A DNA stretch of 64,000 bases. It comes from JAWRCU01 sp033542235. GTDB lineage: Bacteria; Pseudomonadota; Alphaproteobacteria; Rhizobiales; Rhizobiaceae. Numbering within the stretch: the first letter of the stretch is position 1; every line of letters begins with the position of its first letter. Below the pieces are notes generated by a model. That model worked only from the letters and a program-made list of their open reading frames with translations. It was not told the DNA's origin and made no database searches. A program made the translations under genes and the position numbers. Where the stretch lies: contig NZ_JAWRCU010000009.1 of NCBI RefSeq assembly GCF_033542235.1, positions 62,001 to 126,000 of the forward strand, given 5' to 3'. Below, piece after piece: positions 37,994-48,040 of this stretch.

Positions 37994-38980
37994 ATGACGA
38001 CCACGCAATTCCAGCGCGTTTCCGGAGATGCGGCGGTTCCCGCCGAACTCAGGGGCGGCGTGGTCGCGATCGGCAACTTCGACGGCGTGCATCGCGGCCA
38101 CCAGGCGGTTCTCCAGCGGGCGCTGGAAGAGGCCGCACGCCGTGGTGTACCTGCACTGGTGCTGACTTTCGAGCCGCATCCACGCACGGTATTTCGTCCA
38201 GATGTCCCGCTCTTCATCCTGACCCCGCCCGCCGTCAAGGCGCGCCTCCTCGCGAGGCTCGGCTTTGATGCGGTGGTCGAGCAGCCCTTCACTCGCGAAT
38301 TCGCGGGGCAAAGCGCCGAGGAGTTCGTAACGCGTATTCTCGACCGCAACCTCGGGATCAGCCACGCCGTGACCGGCTTCGACTTTCATTTCGGCAAGAA
38401 CCGGCAGGGTGGCCCGGCGTTCCTGATGCAATCCGGCGAACGGCACGGCTTTGCTGTCACGCTGGTCGATCCCTTCCGCGACGAGGGCGCAGAGATTGTC
38501 TCGTCGAGCCGCATCCGTGTCCTGCTCAGGGAAGGCGATGTGGTGCAGGCCGCCGGCTTGCTCGGCTACCGCTTCACGGTCGAGGAAACGGTCGTGCGCG
38601 GCAAGCAGCTTGGCCGAACGCTGGGCTTTCCGACCGCCAACATGAAACTTGCCGACACGACGGAACTGAAGCACGGCATCTATGCGGTGCGGTTGAGGCG
38701 TGCGAATGGAACGCTGCACGACGGCGTGGCGAGCTTCGGGCGCCGGCCGACCGTCGACGAGCACGGCGTGACGCTGCTCGAAACCTTCGTGTTCGATTTT
38801 TCCGGCGACCTCTATGGGGAGACTTGCGAGGTTTCGTTCTTTGGCTACCTGCGCGGGGAGGAGAGGTTCGACGGGCTCGACGCTCTGACAGCGCAGATGA
38901 AGCGGGACGAGGCCGAGGCAAAGGCGCTGCTTTCAGGCGTTCGGCCGTTGTCCGAACTCGACGCGAGGATCGCGTTTTAG
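37994..38980 (+). CDS. ribF: Bifunctional riboflavin kinase / FAD synthetase
   Basis: 328 residues from the ATG at 37994. The N-terminal FAD-synthetase (nucleotidyltransferase) domain has AIGNFDGVHRGHQAVL and the late SSSRIRVLLREGDV. The C-terminal flavokinase domain (about 190-320) has VVRGKQLGRTLGFPTANM, with the PTAN motif that binds ATP/Mg2+. It makes FMN and FAD from riboflavin in the cytoplasm. It is cotranscribed with the HAD gene. In related genomes ribF is often next to ileS; here two membrane-protein genes separate them. Confidence 0.96.
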   Translation: MTTTQFQRVSGDAAVPAELRGGVVAIGNFDGVHRGHQAVLQRALEEAARRGVPALVLTFEPHPRTVFRPDVPLFILTPPAVKARLLARLGFDAVVEQPFTREFAGQSAEEFVTRILDRNLGISHAVTGFDFHFGKNRQGGPAFLMQSGERHGFAVTLVDPFRDEGAEIVSSSRIRVLLREGDVVQAAGLLGYRFTVEETVVRGKQLGRTLGFPTANMKLADTTELKHGIYAVRLRRANGTLHDGVASFGRRPTVDEHGVTLLETFVFDFSGDLYGETCEVSFFGYLRGEERFDGLDALTAQMKRDEAEAKALLSGVRPLSELDARIAF

Positions 38981-39144
38981 GCTGATCTCGCCTTGTGTTT
39001 GTAGGTCGTCAAGCGATTTGCAGAACACATTGAGCGCAACAGCCCACGGCAATCTTCCTCACTTAAATCAAATTTTACCGAACTTCGCGACAAGCGCGCC
39101 ATTTGCTGCCGGCTTCACTCGCCGGCACCAGGGCTTGGGGCTTG

Positions 39145-39948
39145 ATGCGAAATCTCCTTATCCGTCCGGCGTTTGCCGGCGCCTTCATGCTCGTGCTGCC
39201 GGCCGCGGCGTCTGCCGAGGGCCGCTGGTTCTCCGGCAACTGGTATCTTGAGGTCGGCGCCACCGGCTTCACCGCGCCGAAATTCGACGGTGACGACAGC
39301 TACAAATTCGCCCTATCCCCGATCATCTCGCTCGGCAAGGCCGGCAACGAAGCGCGCTTCTCTTCGCGCAACGACGGCATCTCATTGGGGCTGATCGACA
39401 CCGGAAACTTTCGCGCCGGCCCGGTCGGCAGGATTGTGCTGTCGCGCGACAGCGGCGATTCGGATGATCTCGAGGGGCTTGACCCCATTGAGGTCGGTGT
39501 CGAGGTCGGCGGCTTTGCCGAATTCTACCCGACCGACTGGCTGCGCCTCCGCGGCGAGCTTCGGCGCGGCTTCAATGCGCATGACGGGGTCGTCGGCGAT
39601 ATCAACATCGATGCCTTTAGGGACGTCACGCCGGAAGTGCGCCTTTCGGGCGGCCCGAGACTGTCCTTCGCCTCGGCCGAATATTTCGATGCCTATTACG
39701 GCGTCGACGCGGCGGAGGCCACCGCGTCAGGCCTCAGCCCCTACTCGCCGGGCGGCGGATTGAAGTCCTACGGCGTCGGCGGCGCGGTCGACTGGAAGAC
39801 GACCGAGAAGCTGACGACCAGCCTCTTTGCCGAATATTCACGGCTGACCGGTCCGGCGGCGGACTCCAGCCTCGTGCGCGAGCGCGGCTCGCCGAACCAG
39901 TATCTTCTCGGAGTTTCCGCGACCTACCGGTTCGATTTTCAGCTTTGA
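39145..39948 (+). CDS. MipA/OmpV-family outer-membrane protein
   Basis: 267 residues. Signal peptide in the first 25 residues (PAFAGAFMLVLPAAASAE). The mature part is glycine- and aromatic-rich with alternating beta strands and ends in YRFDFQL-type sequence (VSATYRFDFQL), consistent with a small outer-membrane barrel. It contains features of MipA/OmpV proteins such as the opening WYLEVGATGFTAPKFDGDD and LRGELRRGFNAHDG. Family members are linked to murein-hydrolase scaffolding or small-molecule passage, but no function can be fixed here. A repeat element begins directly at its stop codon. Confidence 0.85.
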   Translation: MRNLLIRPAFAGAFMLVLPAAASAEGRWFSGNWYLEVGATGFTAPKFDGDDSYKFALSPIISLGKAGNEARFSSRNDGISLGLIDTGNFRAGPVGRIVLSRDSGDSDDLEGLDPIEVGVEVGGFAEFYPTDWLRLRGELRRGFNAHDGVVGDINIDAFRDVTPEVRLSGGPRLSFASAEYFDAYYGVDAAEATASGLSPYSPGGGLKSYGVGGAVDWKTTEKLTTSLFAEYSRLTGPAADSSLVRERGSPNQYLLGVSATYRFDFQL

Positions 39949-40070
39949 AGCTGGAGCAGGATGAATTGAAGTAATTCATCCTGCTCCAGCGCCTTGTCTT
40001 TGCAGCATGATCTTGTCCGAAACCTCTGCAACTTTTTGCTTCGCTGACCTTCGGTTCGGGATCATGCTCT
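39949..40070. repeat. Bipartite mosaic element, copy A
   Basis: Starts at the base after the MipA stop. Palindrome 1: CTGGAGCAGGATGAATT pairs with AATTCATCCTGCTCCAG around a 5-base loop. A linker (GCCTTGTCTTTGCA) leads to hairpin 2, where GCATGATC near 40005 pairs with GATCATGC near 40060. It ends 3 bases before the HdeD stop. Shares most bases with copies B and C. Confidence 0.92.
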
Positions 40071-40073
40071 GGT

Positions 40074-40646
40074 TCACCGCTTCAGTGCAAAACCGAGCGT
40101 CGTCAGTGTCGCGCCCTGGAACAAAAGGTCGATGGCCAGGAATATGCCGAGCACGAAGAGGCTGTTGACCGGCCAGCCGAGCGCGATGATCACGCCGACA
40201 AGGGTGGTGACCACGCCGGCGGCGACCATCCAGCCCCAATTTGCTTCGGGCCTGTGCTCGAAGCCGATCCAGATGCGTATCACGCCGGCAGCTACGAGCG
40301 CTGCCGCCAGAAGCAGCGTCAGCACCGCGGAGGCGAGGATCGGGTTCATGAAGGCGAAGATGCCCGCCAGGGCGTAGAGAATGCCGCTGAACAGCCACCA
40401 GGCGAAGCGGCCCCAGCTTGCCACGCCAAAAGCGTGGATAACCTGGAAAGCGCCGGCGATCAGCATGAGCGCACCGACGTAGAAGACCGACACAACCGTG
40501 GCCAGGAACAGGTTCAGCATGGCAAGCAGGCCGGCGATCAGCATCAATATGCCGAGCGCAACGAACCAGCCCCATTTGGATCGCAGTTCAGAGATGACGC
40601 CGAGCCCTCTGGGGCGGTCGGCCGGGTGTTCGGATGTGGTTGCCAT
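40074..40646 (-). CDS. HdeD-family membrane protein
   Basis: 190 residues with six membrane helices in three pairs (GWFVALGILMLIAGLLAM, VFYVGALMLIAGAFQVI, GRFAWWLFSGILYALAG, and so on), the DUF308/HdeD pattern. In enteric bacteria HdeD supports acid resistance; the role in rhizobia is not established. It stands alone, convergent with the MipA gene; copy A of the mosaic element fills the gap. Confidence 0.9.
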   Translation of the reverse strand: MATTSEHPADRPRGLGVISELRSKWGWFVALGILMLIAGLLAMLNLFLATVVSVFYVGALMLIAGAFQVIHAFGVASWGRFAWWLFSGILYALAGIFAFMNPILASAVLTLLLAAALVAAGVIRIWIGFEHRPEANWGWMVAAGVVTTLVGVIIALGWPVNSLFVLGIFLAIDLLFQGATLTTLGFALKR

Positions 40647-41038
40647 GGTAACCTCCTCCCATGTGGCTCACCCGGAGCGCCGGAAGAGACCGGGAGCGCC
40701 GGATGCATCCGTTGTGGTACCGCAAGTCTACTCTGACTTTGGCCGTTTGGGCACTGCCTTTCGGCAATCTGCGCCCACGCCAGGTTGCAACGGAGCGGCG
40801 GCTTTCCTGTTCCGCGTGCCGGATGACATCTTTTCATTGTTCGCCGGCTCGGTTAAAAGCCATTTCGATGAAGATGCTCGCCCTCTTCGCGACCGCGATA
40901 CGAATTACCGGCCCGGCCTCACGGGCGGTTTGACGCTGCCCGGAGGTCCGGGACGCTGCGCACTGGCGCTTTCTCCATTTCATGATAGGTGACGGCCGCG
41001 CGTTTTAAGCGCGTTGCGCCGCTGGCACTGGTAAGGCA
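40647..41038. other. Intergenic region upstream of ileS
   Basis: 392 bases between divergent HdeD and ileS genes. I see no credible gene, T-box-like leader or strong promoter. A small hairpin (GCGCG-TTTTAA-GCGCG) lies near 40997-41012, about 30 bases before the ileS start. Short frames here look random. Confidence 0.45.
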
Positions 41039-43978
41039 ATGACCGAGACCATCGAAAAACTCGACTATTCGAAGACGCTCTACCTGCCGCGCACGGATTT
41101 TCCGATGCGCGCCGGCTTGCCCGAGAAGGAGCCGCAGCTCGTCAAGCGCTGGCAGGAAATGAAGCTCTACAAGAGGCTGCGCGAGGACGCGAAGGGCAGG
41201 CCGCTCTACGTGCTCCATGACGGGCCGCCCTACGCCAACGGCAACATCCATATCGGGCATGCGCTGAACAAGGTGCTGAAGGACATCATCAACCGCTCCT
41301 TCCAGATGCGTGGCTTCGATGCCAATTACGTGCCCGGCTGGGACTGCCACGGCCTGCCGATCGAGTGGAAGATCGAGGAGCAATACCGTGCCAAGGGCAA
41401 GGAGAAGCCCGACTTTGCCGACGGCAATGCCATCAACGCGTTCCGCAAGGAGTGCCGCGACTTTGCCGCGCACTGGATCAAGGTGCAGACCGGCGAGTTC
41501 CAACGGCTCGGCGTCGAGGGGGATTTCGACAACCCCTATACGACGATGGCCTTCCATGCGGAGGCTCGTATCGCTGGAGAGCTCCTGAAATTCGCCATGT
41601 CCGGCCAGCTCTACCGCGGCTCCAAGCCGGTGATGTGGAGCGTGGTCGAGCGCACCGCTCTCGCCGAGGCCGAGGTCGAGTACCAGGACTATGAGAGCGA
41701 TACGATCTGGGCGAAATTTCCTGTCATGGCGCCCAATCCAAATGCCGTGCAGTCCGATTTGACTTCAGCATGCGTCGTCATCTGGACGACGACGCCTTGG
41801 ACGATCCCCGGCAACCGGGCGGTCAGCTTCTCGCCGCGCGTCGACTACGGACTGTATGAGGTCACTGCGGCCGAGAACGATTTCGGTCCTCAACCGGGCG
41901 AGAAGTTGATCTTCGCCGACAGGCTGGCCGAGGAGTCGTTCGCCAAGGCAAAGCTCGAGTTCAAGCGGCTGCGCTTCGTCGGGGCAGACGATCTGGCGAG
42001 GCTGACGCTTGCCCACCCGCTCAAAGGCCTCGCCGGCGGCTATGAGTTCTGCGTCCCCATGCTCCCCGGCGATCATGTCACCGATGACGCCGGCACCGGT
42101 TTCGTACACACCGCGCCTGGCCATGGCCGCGAGGACTTCGACGTCTGGATGGAGCATGCCCGGGAGCTCGCCGCGCGCGGCATCGACACGTCGATCCCGT
42201 TCACGGTCGACGATGCCGGCTATTTCACCAAGGATGCGCCGGGCTTCGGCCCGGACCGGCCGGGCGGCGCCGCTCGAGTGATCGACGACAACGGCAAGAA
42301 GGGCGACGCCAACAAGGCCGTCATCGATGCGCTCATCGCCAAGGGCATGCTGTTCGCGCGCGGGCGGCTGAAGCACCAATATCCGCATTCCTGGCGCTCC
42401 AAGAAGCCGGTCATCTTCCGCAACACGCCGCAATGGTTCGTCTATATGGACAAGCCGCTCGGCGACGGCACGACGCTTCGCTCAAGGGCGCTGGCGGCGA
42501 TCGATGCGACGCGCTTCGTGCCGGCCGGCGGCCAGACAAGGCTGCGCTCCATGATCGAGGAGCGGCCCGACTGGGTGCTTTCGCGCCAGCGAGCCTGGGG
42601 CGTGCCGATCGCCGTCTTCGCTGACGAGAGCGGTGAGGTGCTCAAGGACGAGGCCGTCAACCAGCGCATCACGGAAGCGTTCGAGAAAGAAGGTGCCGAT
42701 GCCTGGTTCGCCGAGGGCGCGCGCGAGCGGTTCCTCGGATCACGCGCCAACGAGCCGTGGAAGCAGGTCAAGGACATCCTCGACGTCTGGTTCGATTCCG
42801 GCTCGACGCACACCTTCACGCTGGAAGACAGGCCGGACCTGAAATGGCCAGCTGACGTCTATCTTGAAGGCTCGGACCAGCATCGCGGCTGGTTCCACTC
42901 CTCGCTGCTCGAAAGCTGCGGCACGCGCGGCCGCGCGCCATACGACGCGGTCGTCACCCATGGTTTCACCATGGACGAGGAAGGCCGCAAGATGTCGAAG
43001 TCGCTCGGCAATACGGTCGTGCCGCAGGACGTGATCAAGCAATCCGGCGCCGACATCCTGAGGCTGTGGGTCGCCACGACTGATTATTGGGAGGATCAGC
43101 GGCTCGGCAAGAACATCTTGCAGACCAACATCGATGCCTACCGGAAGCTGCGTAACACGATGCGCTGGATGCTCGGCACGCTTGCGCATGACGAGGGCGA
43201 GGACGTGCCGCTGGCCAGCATGCCCGAGCTGGAGCGGCTGATGCTGCACCGGCTCGCCGAGTTGGAACAGGTCGTTCAGGCCGGCTACGACGCCTTCGAT
43301 TTCAAGCGCATCGCCAAGGCGCTGCTCGACTTCATGGTGGTCGATCTGTCGGCCTTCTATTTCGACATCCGCAAGGATGCGCTCTACTGCGATGCGCCGT
43401 CGAGCGTGCGCCGCAAGGCATCGGTCCAGGTGGTCCGCCATCTTTTCGATTGCCTGGTGAAGTGGTGGGCGCCGATGCTGCCCTTCACCATGGAAGAGGC
43501 CTGGCTCGACCGGCGTCCCGACGCGCAGTCCGTGCATCTCGAGCAGTTCCCCGTCGTTCCGGCCGAGTGGAGGGCCGATGCGCTGGCCGAGAAATGGCGC
43601 AAGGTCCGGCAGGTTCGGCGCGTCGTCACCGGCGCGCTGGAGATCGAGCGCGCCAAGAAGGTGATCGGCTCTTCGCTGGAGGCTGCGCCGGTGGTTCACG
43701 TCACCGATCCCGAGTTGCGCGCCGCGCTCGACGGCCTCGATCTGGCCGAAATCGCGATCACGAGCGACATCACCGTGACAGACGCCCCGGCGCCGGCCGG
43801 GGCTTTCACGCTCGACGAGGTGAAGGGCGTCGCCGTTGTCCCCGGGCTGGCGACAGGGGTCAAATGCGCGCGTTCCTGGCGCTTCACGCACGACGTCGGA
43901 TCCGATCCCGAATTCCCCGATGTCTCCGCCCGCGATGCGGCTGCGCTCCGCGAGCTCATTGCGCTCGGCCGCATCTGA
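41039..43978 (+). CDS. ileS: Isoleucyl-tRNA synthetase
   Basis: 979 residues, class Ia. It charges tRNA-Ile and edits misactivated valine. The HIGH motif is in [19 protein letters not shown] (near residue 65) and KMSKS is in [14 protein letters not shown]; the editing domain has [16 protein letters not shown] and [16 protein letters not shown]. The C-terminal zinc finger is degenerate: VKCARSWRF keeps one of the usual four cysteines. That decay appears common in alphaproteobacterial IleS. It is probably monocistronic. Confidence 0.97.
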   Translation: MTETIEKLDYSKTLYLPRTDFPMRAGLPEKEPQLVKRWQEMKLYKRLREDAKGRPLYVLHDGPPYANGNIHIGHALNKVLKDIINRSFQMRGFDANYVPGWDCHGLPIEWKIEEQYRAKGKEKPDFADGNAINAFRKECRDFAAHWIKVQTGEFQRLGVEGDFDNPYTTMAFHAEARIAGELLKFAMSGQLYRGSKPVMWSVVERTALAEAEVEYQDYESDTIWAKFPVMAPNPNAVQSDLTSACVVIWTTTPWTIPGNRAVSFSPRVDYGLYEVTAAENDFGPQPGEKLIFADRLAEESFAKAKLEFKRLRFVGADDLARLTLAHPLKGLAGGYEFCVPMLPGDHVTDDAGTGFVHTAPGHGREDFDVWMEHARELAARGIDTSIPFTVDDAGYFTKDAPGFGPDRPGGAARVIDDNGKKGDANKAVIDALIAKGMLFARGRLKHQYPHSWRSKKPVIFRNTPQWFVYMDKPLGDGTTLRSRALAAIDATRFVPAGGQTRLRSMIEERPDWVLSRQRAWGVPIAVFADESGEVLKDEAVNQRITEAFEKEGADAWFAEGARERFLGSRANEPWKQVKDILDVWFDSGSTHTFTLEDRPDLKWPADVYLEGSDQHRGWFHSSLLESCGTRGRAPYDAVVTHGFTMDEEGRKMSKSLGNTVVPQDVIKQSGADILRLWVATTDYWEDQRLGKNILQTNIDAYRKLRNTMRWMLGTLAHDEGEDVPLASMPELERLMLHRLAELEQVVQAGYDAFDFKRIAKALLDFMVVDLSAFYFDIRKDALYCDAPSSVRRKASVQVVRHLFDCLVKWWAPMLPFTMEEAWLDRRPDAQSVHLEQFPVVPAEWRADALAEKWRKVRQVRRVVTGALEIERAKKVIGSSLEAAPVVHVTDPELRAALDGLDLAEIAITSDITVTDAPAPAGAFTLDEVKGVAVVPGLATGVKCARSWRFTHDVGSDPEFPDVSARDAAALRELIALGRI

Positions 43979-44153
43979 ACGCTGCGGGGCGGCCGAATTC
44001 CCGCTCCGCCAGGCTGACATTGCCGAGGCGGATCGTCTGGTTTAAAAGACGGTTCCGCCCGGCGGCCACGTTGTCGCCGGATTTTTAAGCAATGAGCGGG
44101 ACAATGCCGGCCTCTTGGGAGAGGGACAGGCACGCCGAGAGGTGGGGTAAAGA

Positions 44154-44852
44154 GTGGGACTGATGCAAGATCGTTGGAATGCGCGCTGGCGACTTGTTGC
44201 CGGTGCAGCGCTTGTCGGCGCCGCGGGACTGGCGTCCGGCTGCATGAGCTCGCCGACCTACGGCACAGACAAGACCGCGAGCGCTCAGCTGATGTCTGAC
44301 CTCGGCGGCATCACGTCGTTCCGCGACAAGCAGAAGCCGGCGATCGATTATACGCCGCGGCCCGATCTGGTGAAGTCGGCGAAGCGCGGCGAGACGCTGC
44401 CGCCGCCACAGGACAACGTCACCACAGCCAGCGCGAACTGGCCCGAATCGCCCGAGCAGCGGCTGGCGCGCGTCCGTGCCGAGGCTGATGCCAATGTCGA
44501 TAATCCACAGTATCAGTCGTCGGTGGTGCCGGATGTTTCGCTTGCGCAGAAAGACAATTTCAAGAAGCCCGGACAGGCTTGGCGAAGCTTCGAGGCCGGC
44601 AACGACGACACCAGGACGGCGACGACGTCGGATTCAGCGAAGCGGGCGGAGTACAAGAAACGCCTCCAGGAAACCCAGCAGGGCGATCCGAACAAGCGCA
44701 AATATCTAAGCGAGCCGCCGACCGAGTACCGCCAGGCCTATGCCGATGCGCCGCAAGGCGAGGTCGGTGAGGACGAGTACAGGAAGGAGCGGCGCCTGAA
44801 GCGCGCTGCCACCAAGAACAGGACCTGGTGGGACGACATCAACCCGTTCTGA
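44154..44852 (+). CDS. Predicted lipoprotein of unknown function
   Basis: About 232 residues from GTG 44154, or 229 from ATG 44163; the ribosome site (GAGGTGGGG) suits the GTG slightly better. A lipoprotein signal peptide ends in the lipobox LASGC with Cys30 as the lipidation site. The mature part is charged, with no membrane helices and an apparently disordered middle (residues 110-200). It ends RTWWDDINPF. I recognise no catalytic motif. Lying between ileS and tadA, it may be a conserved rhizobial envelope lipoprotein. Confidence 0.8.
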   Translation: MGLMQDRWNARWRLVAGAALVGAAGLASGCMSSPTYGTDKTASAQLMSDLGGITSFRDKQKPAIDYTPRPDLVKSAKRGETLPPPQDNVTTASANWPESPEQRLARVRAEADANVDNPQYQSSVVPDVSLAQKDNFKKPGQAWRSFEAGNDDTRTATTSDSAKRAEYKKRLQETQQGDPNKRKYLSEPPTEYRQAYADAPQGEVGEDEYRKERRLKRAATKNRTWWDDINPF

Positions 44853-44857
44853 CCCTA

Positions 44858-44980
44858 CATGATCCCGAACCGAAGGTCAGCGCAGCAAAAAGTTGCGGAC
44901 TTTTCGGACAAGATCATGCTGCAAAAACAAAGAGCTGGAGTAGGATGGATCACCCCGCTTCAATTCATCCTACTCTAGCT
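44858..44980. repeat. Bipartite mosaic element, copy B
   Basis: Same family as copies A and C. Hairpin 2 lies at the left (CATGATCCCGAACC ... GACAAGATCATG) and palindrome 1 at the right (CTGGAGTAGGATGGAT ... AATTCATCCTACTCTAG). It starts 5 bases after the lipoprotein stop. Its right end contains the CTA that is the tadA stop codon read on the minus strand (44975-44977). Confidence 0.92.
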
Positions 44981-45427
44981 ACGGCGTCTTTCCCGAAAAA
45001 AGCTGCGCAGCATGTCGGCGGAGCGCGTCTCGGCGAGGCCTGAATAGATTTCGGGCACATGGTGGCAGGTAGGTGCGGTGAAGAAGCGGACGCCGCTCAC
45101 CACGGCTCCGCCCTTTTCGTCGACCGCGCCGAAATAGAGCCGCCGGATGCGAGCGAAGGAGATCGCTGCAGCGCACATTGTGCAAGGCTCGAGCGTCACG
45201 TAAAGGTCTGCCCCGCTCAGCCGCTCCGCTGAGAGCTTGGCCGCCGCCTCACGGATGACGAGCATCTCGGCATGCGCGGTCGGGTCGTTTTGCTCTCGCG
45301 TACGGTTTCCGGCCCGGGCGACAGGCTCGTGGTCGAGGGCGATGACAGCGCCGATCGGGACCTCGCCGCGCAAAGCGGCGGCCTCGGCCTCGGCTAGCGC
45401 GATCGCCATGAAATCCGGCCGCTTCAT
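44975..45427 (-). CDS. tadA: tRNA-specific adenosine deaminase
   Basis: 150 residues. It converts the wobble adenosine of tRNA-Arg(ACG) to inosine. Zinc site: His52 with the proton-shuttling Glu54 (AHAEML), and Cys82/Cys85 in EPCTMCAAA. The length is typical of bacterial TadA, and the alpha-helical C-terminal end (SADMLRSFFRERRRS) fits the tRNA-binding tail. The last codons and the TAG stop lie in the repeat element copy B, so the natural terminus may have been altered by the insertion. Confidence 0.93.
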   Translation of the reverse strand: MKRPDFMAIALAEAEAAALRGEVPIGAVIALDHEPVARAGNRTREQNDPTAHAEMLVIREAAAKLSAERLSGADLYVTLEPCTMCAAAISFARIRRLYFGAVDEKGGAVVSGVRFFTAPTCHHVPEIYSGLAETRSADMLRSFFRERRRS

Positions 45428-45495
45428 GCGGTCACATTGTCCTCGCAGTCAACAATCGTTGCTGATAACTAGCCGCCCGGAAAGGCGAACGCCAC

Positions 45496-47505
45496 ATGGC
45501 AGACAAGGATAACGACAAACGAAACGAGAGGCGCGGTCCGAAGCGGGCAGGCGAAAAGCCGTTCGCCAAGCGGGGCGACCGACCCGGCTTCGCCGGCAAG
45601 CCTTCCGGCGGCAAATCGTTCGCAGAACGTCGCAGCGAAGCGGGGGGCGAGCGCCCGGCCCGCCGGTTCGGCAAGGGCTCGAGCGAGGGCCGCAAGAGCT
45701 TCAAGCCGTTTACAGAACGTCGCGACGAAGCCGGCGGCGAGCGCCCGGCCCGAACATATGGCAAGGGTTCCAGCGAGGGCCGCAAGAGCTTCAGGCCGTT
45801 CGCGGAACGTCGCGACGAAGCCGGCGGCGGTGAGCGCCCGGCCCGTGCCTTCGGCAGGGGCTCCGGTGAGGGCCGCAAGAGCTTCAGACCGTTTGCAGAA
45901 CGTGGCGACGAAGGCGGTGAGCGCCCGGCCCGTGCCTTCGGCAGGGGCTCCGGTGAGGGCCGCAAGAGCTTCAGACCGTTTGCAGAACGTGGCGACGAAG
46001 GCGGTGAGCGCCCGGCCCGCCCCTTCGGCAAGGGTTCGAGCGAAGGCCGCAAGAGCTTCAAGAAGCCGGGTCAACCACGATCGGGCTCTAGCCGGCACGA
46101 ACGCACGGACGGTGACAAGCCATTTGGGCGCAGCGCGCAGCGGGGCCCGCGCCCAGCCGCCTCCTTTGGCGGCAACCGGCCGTCGAATGAGACGGGCGAG
46201 GTCGCTGTCCAATCTACAGAACGCATCGCCAAGCGGCTGGCGCGTGCCGGTATAGCGTCGCGGCGGGACGCCGAAGCTTTGATTGTCGACGGACGGGTCA
46301 AGGTGAATGGGGTCGTGCTGACTTCGCCCGCAGTCAATGTGACGGCCTCCGACCGCATCGAGCTCGACGGGACCGAAATCCCGCCGGTCGAGCGCACGCG
46401 GTTGTTCCTGTTCCATAAGCCGGCAGGCGTGGTGACGACCAATCGCGACCCCGAGGGAAGACGTACCGTGTTCGACGTGCTGCCGGAAGACCTGCCGCGG
46501 CTCATCACGGTCGGCCGTCTCGATATAAACACCGAGGGTCTGCTGCTTCTCACCAATGATGGCGGTTTGGCGCGGGTGCTGGAGCTTCCCTCCACCGGGT
46601 GGCTGCGCCGCTACCGGGTGCGCGTACACGGCAAGGTGAACGCTGAGGCGCTTGCCGGCCTGAAGCAAGGGATCGCCGTCGACGGCGTCTTCTACGGCAG
46701 CGTCGAGGCTTCGCTCGACCGTGAGCAGGGCTCGAATGCCTGGCTCACGATCGGCCTGCGCGAAGGCAAGAACCGCGAGGTCAAGAACATACTCGGCGCG
46801 CTCGGACTCGAAGTGACCCGCCTGATCCGCATCTCCTATGGCCCGTTCCAGCTCGGCGACCTTGCGGAGGGTGCCCTCCAGGAGCTCAAGGGCCGTACCC
46901 TGCGTGACCAGTTGGGCGAGCGGCTGATCGAGGAGGCTGGCGCCAATTTCGACGCGCCTGTCGTGACGCCCTTCTCGAACAAGCCCGTGCGCGTCGGCGA
47001 GGAACCGAATCCGGACCGTCCTGCACGGCCCAGGATCGTGCGCGACGGCATTCAGGGCAAGATCGGCGAGGGCGGCCTCATCAAGCAGCGCCGCCGCGAC
47101 CGCGGCGATGAACGTGCCTCGCTGCTCTCACGGCTGACCACAAAGCCCGACTCCAGAGGGAGCAAAGGCGGCAAGGACAAGCCCTTCGGCGGCCCGGGTA
47201 CGGAAAAGGCCGGCCAACGGCAGGAGCCGCCTCGCGCAAGGACTTCCAATGTGTGGATGGCGCCAGGCGCAAGACCCCAAGGCAAGAAGACGCCCGATAC
47301 GTCGGCGCCCCCCGCTCCCCGCCTGAGCCCGTCGAAGGCACGAGGCGAGGATAAGGGTGAGGGGCAGCGCCCGCGCTTCAAGAAAAGAACTGAGGCGCAG
47401 GGGGAGCAAGGCGCCTCATCAATCCGTGACGGACGTTCTCCTCGCGGGCGGACAGAAGGACAAGGCAAGGGGAAGGGCAGGGGCGGTGCGGATCGTCGGC
47501 GGTGA
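45496..47505 (+). CDS. rluB: 23S rRNA pseudouridine synthase with long repetitive N-terminal extension
   Basis: 669 residues; E. coli RluB is under 300. Residues 1-230 are a basic, low-complexity extension. Residues about 237-285 form an S4 RNA-binding domain (ERIAKRLARAGIASRRDAEA). The RsuA/RluB catalytic domain follows, with the catalytic aspartate in VGRLDINTEGLLLLTNDG and the conserved GLREGKNREVKNILGALGL. A second basic tail covers residues 500-669. The enzyme modifies 23S rRNA (probably U2605). The disordered arms probably add RNA or ribosome binding. rsmD overlaps its end by 20 bases. Confidence 0.9.
   Translation: MADKDNDKRNERRGPKRAGEKPFAKRGDRPGFAGKPSGGKSFAERRSEAGGERPARRFGKGSSEGRKSFKPFTERRDEAGGERPARTYGKGSSEGRKSFRPFAERRDEAGGGERPARAFGRGSGEGRKSFRPFAERGDEGGERPARAFGRGSGEGRKSFRPFAERGDEGGERPARPFGKGSSEGRKSFKKPGQPRSGSSRHERTDGDKPFGRSAQRGPRPAASFGGNRPSNETGEVAVQSTERIAKRLARAGIASRRDAEALIVDGRVKVNGVVLTSPAVNVTASDRIELDGTEIPPVERTRLFLFHKPAGVVTTNRDPEGRRTVFDVLPEDLPRLITVGRLDINTEGLLLLTNDGGLARVLELPSTGWLRRYRVRVHGKVNAEALAGLKQGIAVDGVFYGSVEASLDREQGSNAWLTIGLREGKNREVKNILGALGLEVTRLIRISYGPFQLGDLAEGALQELKGRTLRDQLGERLIEEAGANFDAPVVTPFSNKPVRVGEEPNPDRPARPRIVRDGIQGKIGEGGLIKQRRRDRGDERASLLSRLTTKPDSRGSKGGKDKPFGGPGTEKAGQRQEPPRARTSNVWMAPGARPQGKKTPDTSAPPAPRLSPSKARGEDKGEGQRPRFKKRTEAQGEQGASSIRDGRSPRGRTEGQGKGKGRGGADRRR
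45643..46056 (+). repeat. In-frame tandem repeats (87-90 bp) inside rluB
   Basis: Five units of 29-30 residues with consensus GGERPARxFGKGSSEGRKSF followed by RPFAERRDEA. Two adjacent units, starting at 45829 and 45916, are identical at the DNA level with an 87-bp period. The repeats are multiples of three, so unit gain or loss keeps the frame. Confidence 0.92.
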
Positions 47506-48040
47506 ATTCCGCGGCCGACCGCTGGCGACGCCGCGCAGCAATGCCATTCGCCCGACCACCGATCGCACGCGCGAGGCGCTCTTCAACATTCTGTCCCACC
47601 GCTTTGCCGACAAGCTCGAAGGCGCACGCGTGCTGGACCTTTTCGCAGGCACCGGCGCGCTTGGCCTGGAGGCCCTTTCTCGTGGCGCGAGCTTCGCGCT
47701 CTTCGTCGAAGAATCCGCCGAAGGGCGCGGCCTGATCCGCACCAATGTCGAGAGCCTAGGATTGACCGGTCGCAGCAAGATCTTTCGCCGCGACGCGACC
47801 GACCTCGGCGAGGTCGGCACCATGCAGCCCTTTGGCCTGCTTTTTGCCGACCCGCCCTATGGCAAGGGCCTCGGCGAACGTGCTTTGCGCTCGGCGAAGG
47901 CCGGCGGCTGGCTCGTTCCCGGCGCGCTTTGCATCGTCGAGGAAAGCGCTGCCGCGCCCTTTGATCTCAGCTCCGGCTTCTCGATCGCCGATGAGCGGGG
48001 TTATGGCGATACGGTGATCCGCATCATCGAGACCGCGTGA
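47486..48040 (+). CDS. rsmD: 16S rRNA (guanine-966-N2)-methyltransferase
   Basis: 184 residues from a GTG start at 47486, which has a purine-rich ribosome site and begins the conserved [16 protein letters not shown]. Class I SAM-dependent methyltransferase: [20 protein letters not shown] binds SAM and the catalytic motif is FADPPYG. It methylates G966 in the small ribosomal subunit. The open frame upstream lies inside the rluB 3' end and is not used. Overlap with rluB couples two rRNA-modifying enzymes. Confidence 0.94.
   Translation: MRIVGGEFRGRPLATPRSNAIRPTTDRTREALFNILSHRFADKLEGARVLDLFAGTGALGLEALSRGASFALFVEESAEGRGLIRTNVESLGLTGRSKIFRRDATDLGEVGTMQPFGLLFADPPYGKGLGERALRSAKAGGWLVPGALCIVEESAAAPFDLSSGFSIADERGYGDTVIRIIETA

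Noticed and set aside
36925..38349. Upstream extension of the EAL-protein frame to 879 codons
   Set aside because: It runs antisense through the HAD phosphatase and ribF genes, which are clearly real; the membrane-anchor ATG at 36924 is the sensible start.
40647..41038. T-box or other riboswitch upstream of ileS
   Set aside because: I see no T-box consensus or conserved riboswitch core, and T-boxes are not expected in this group.
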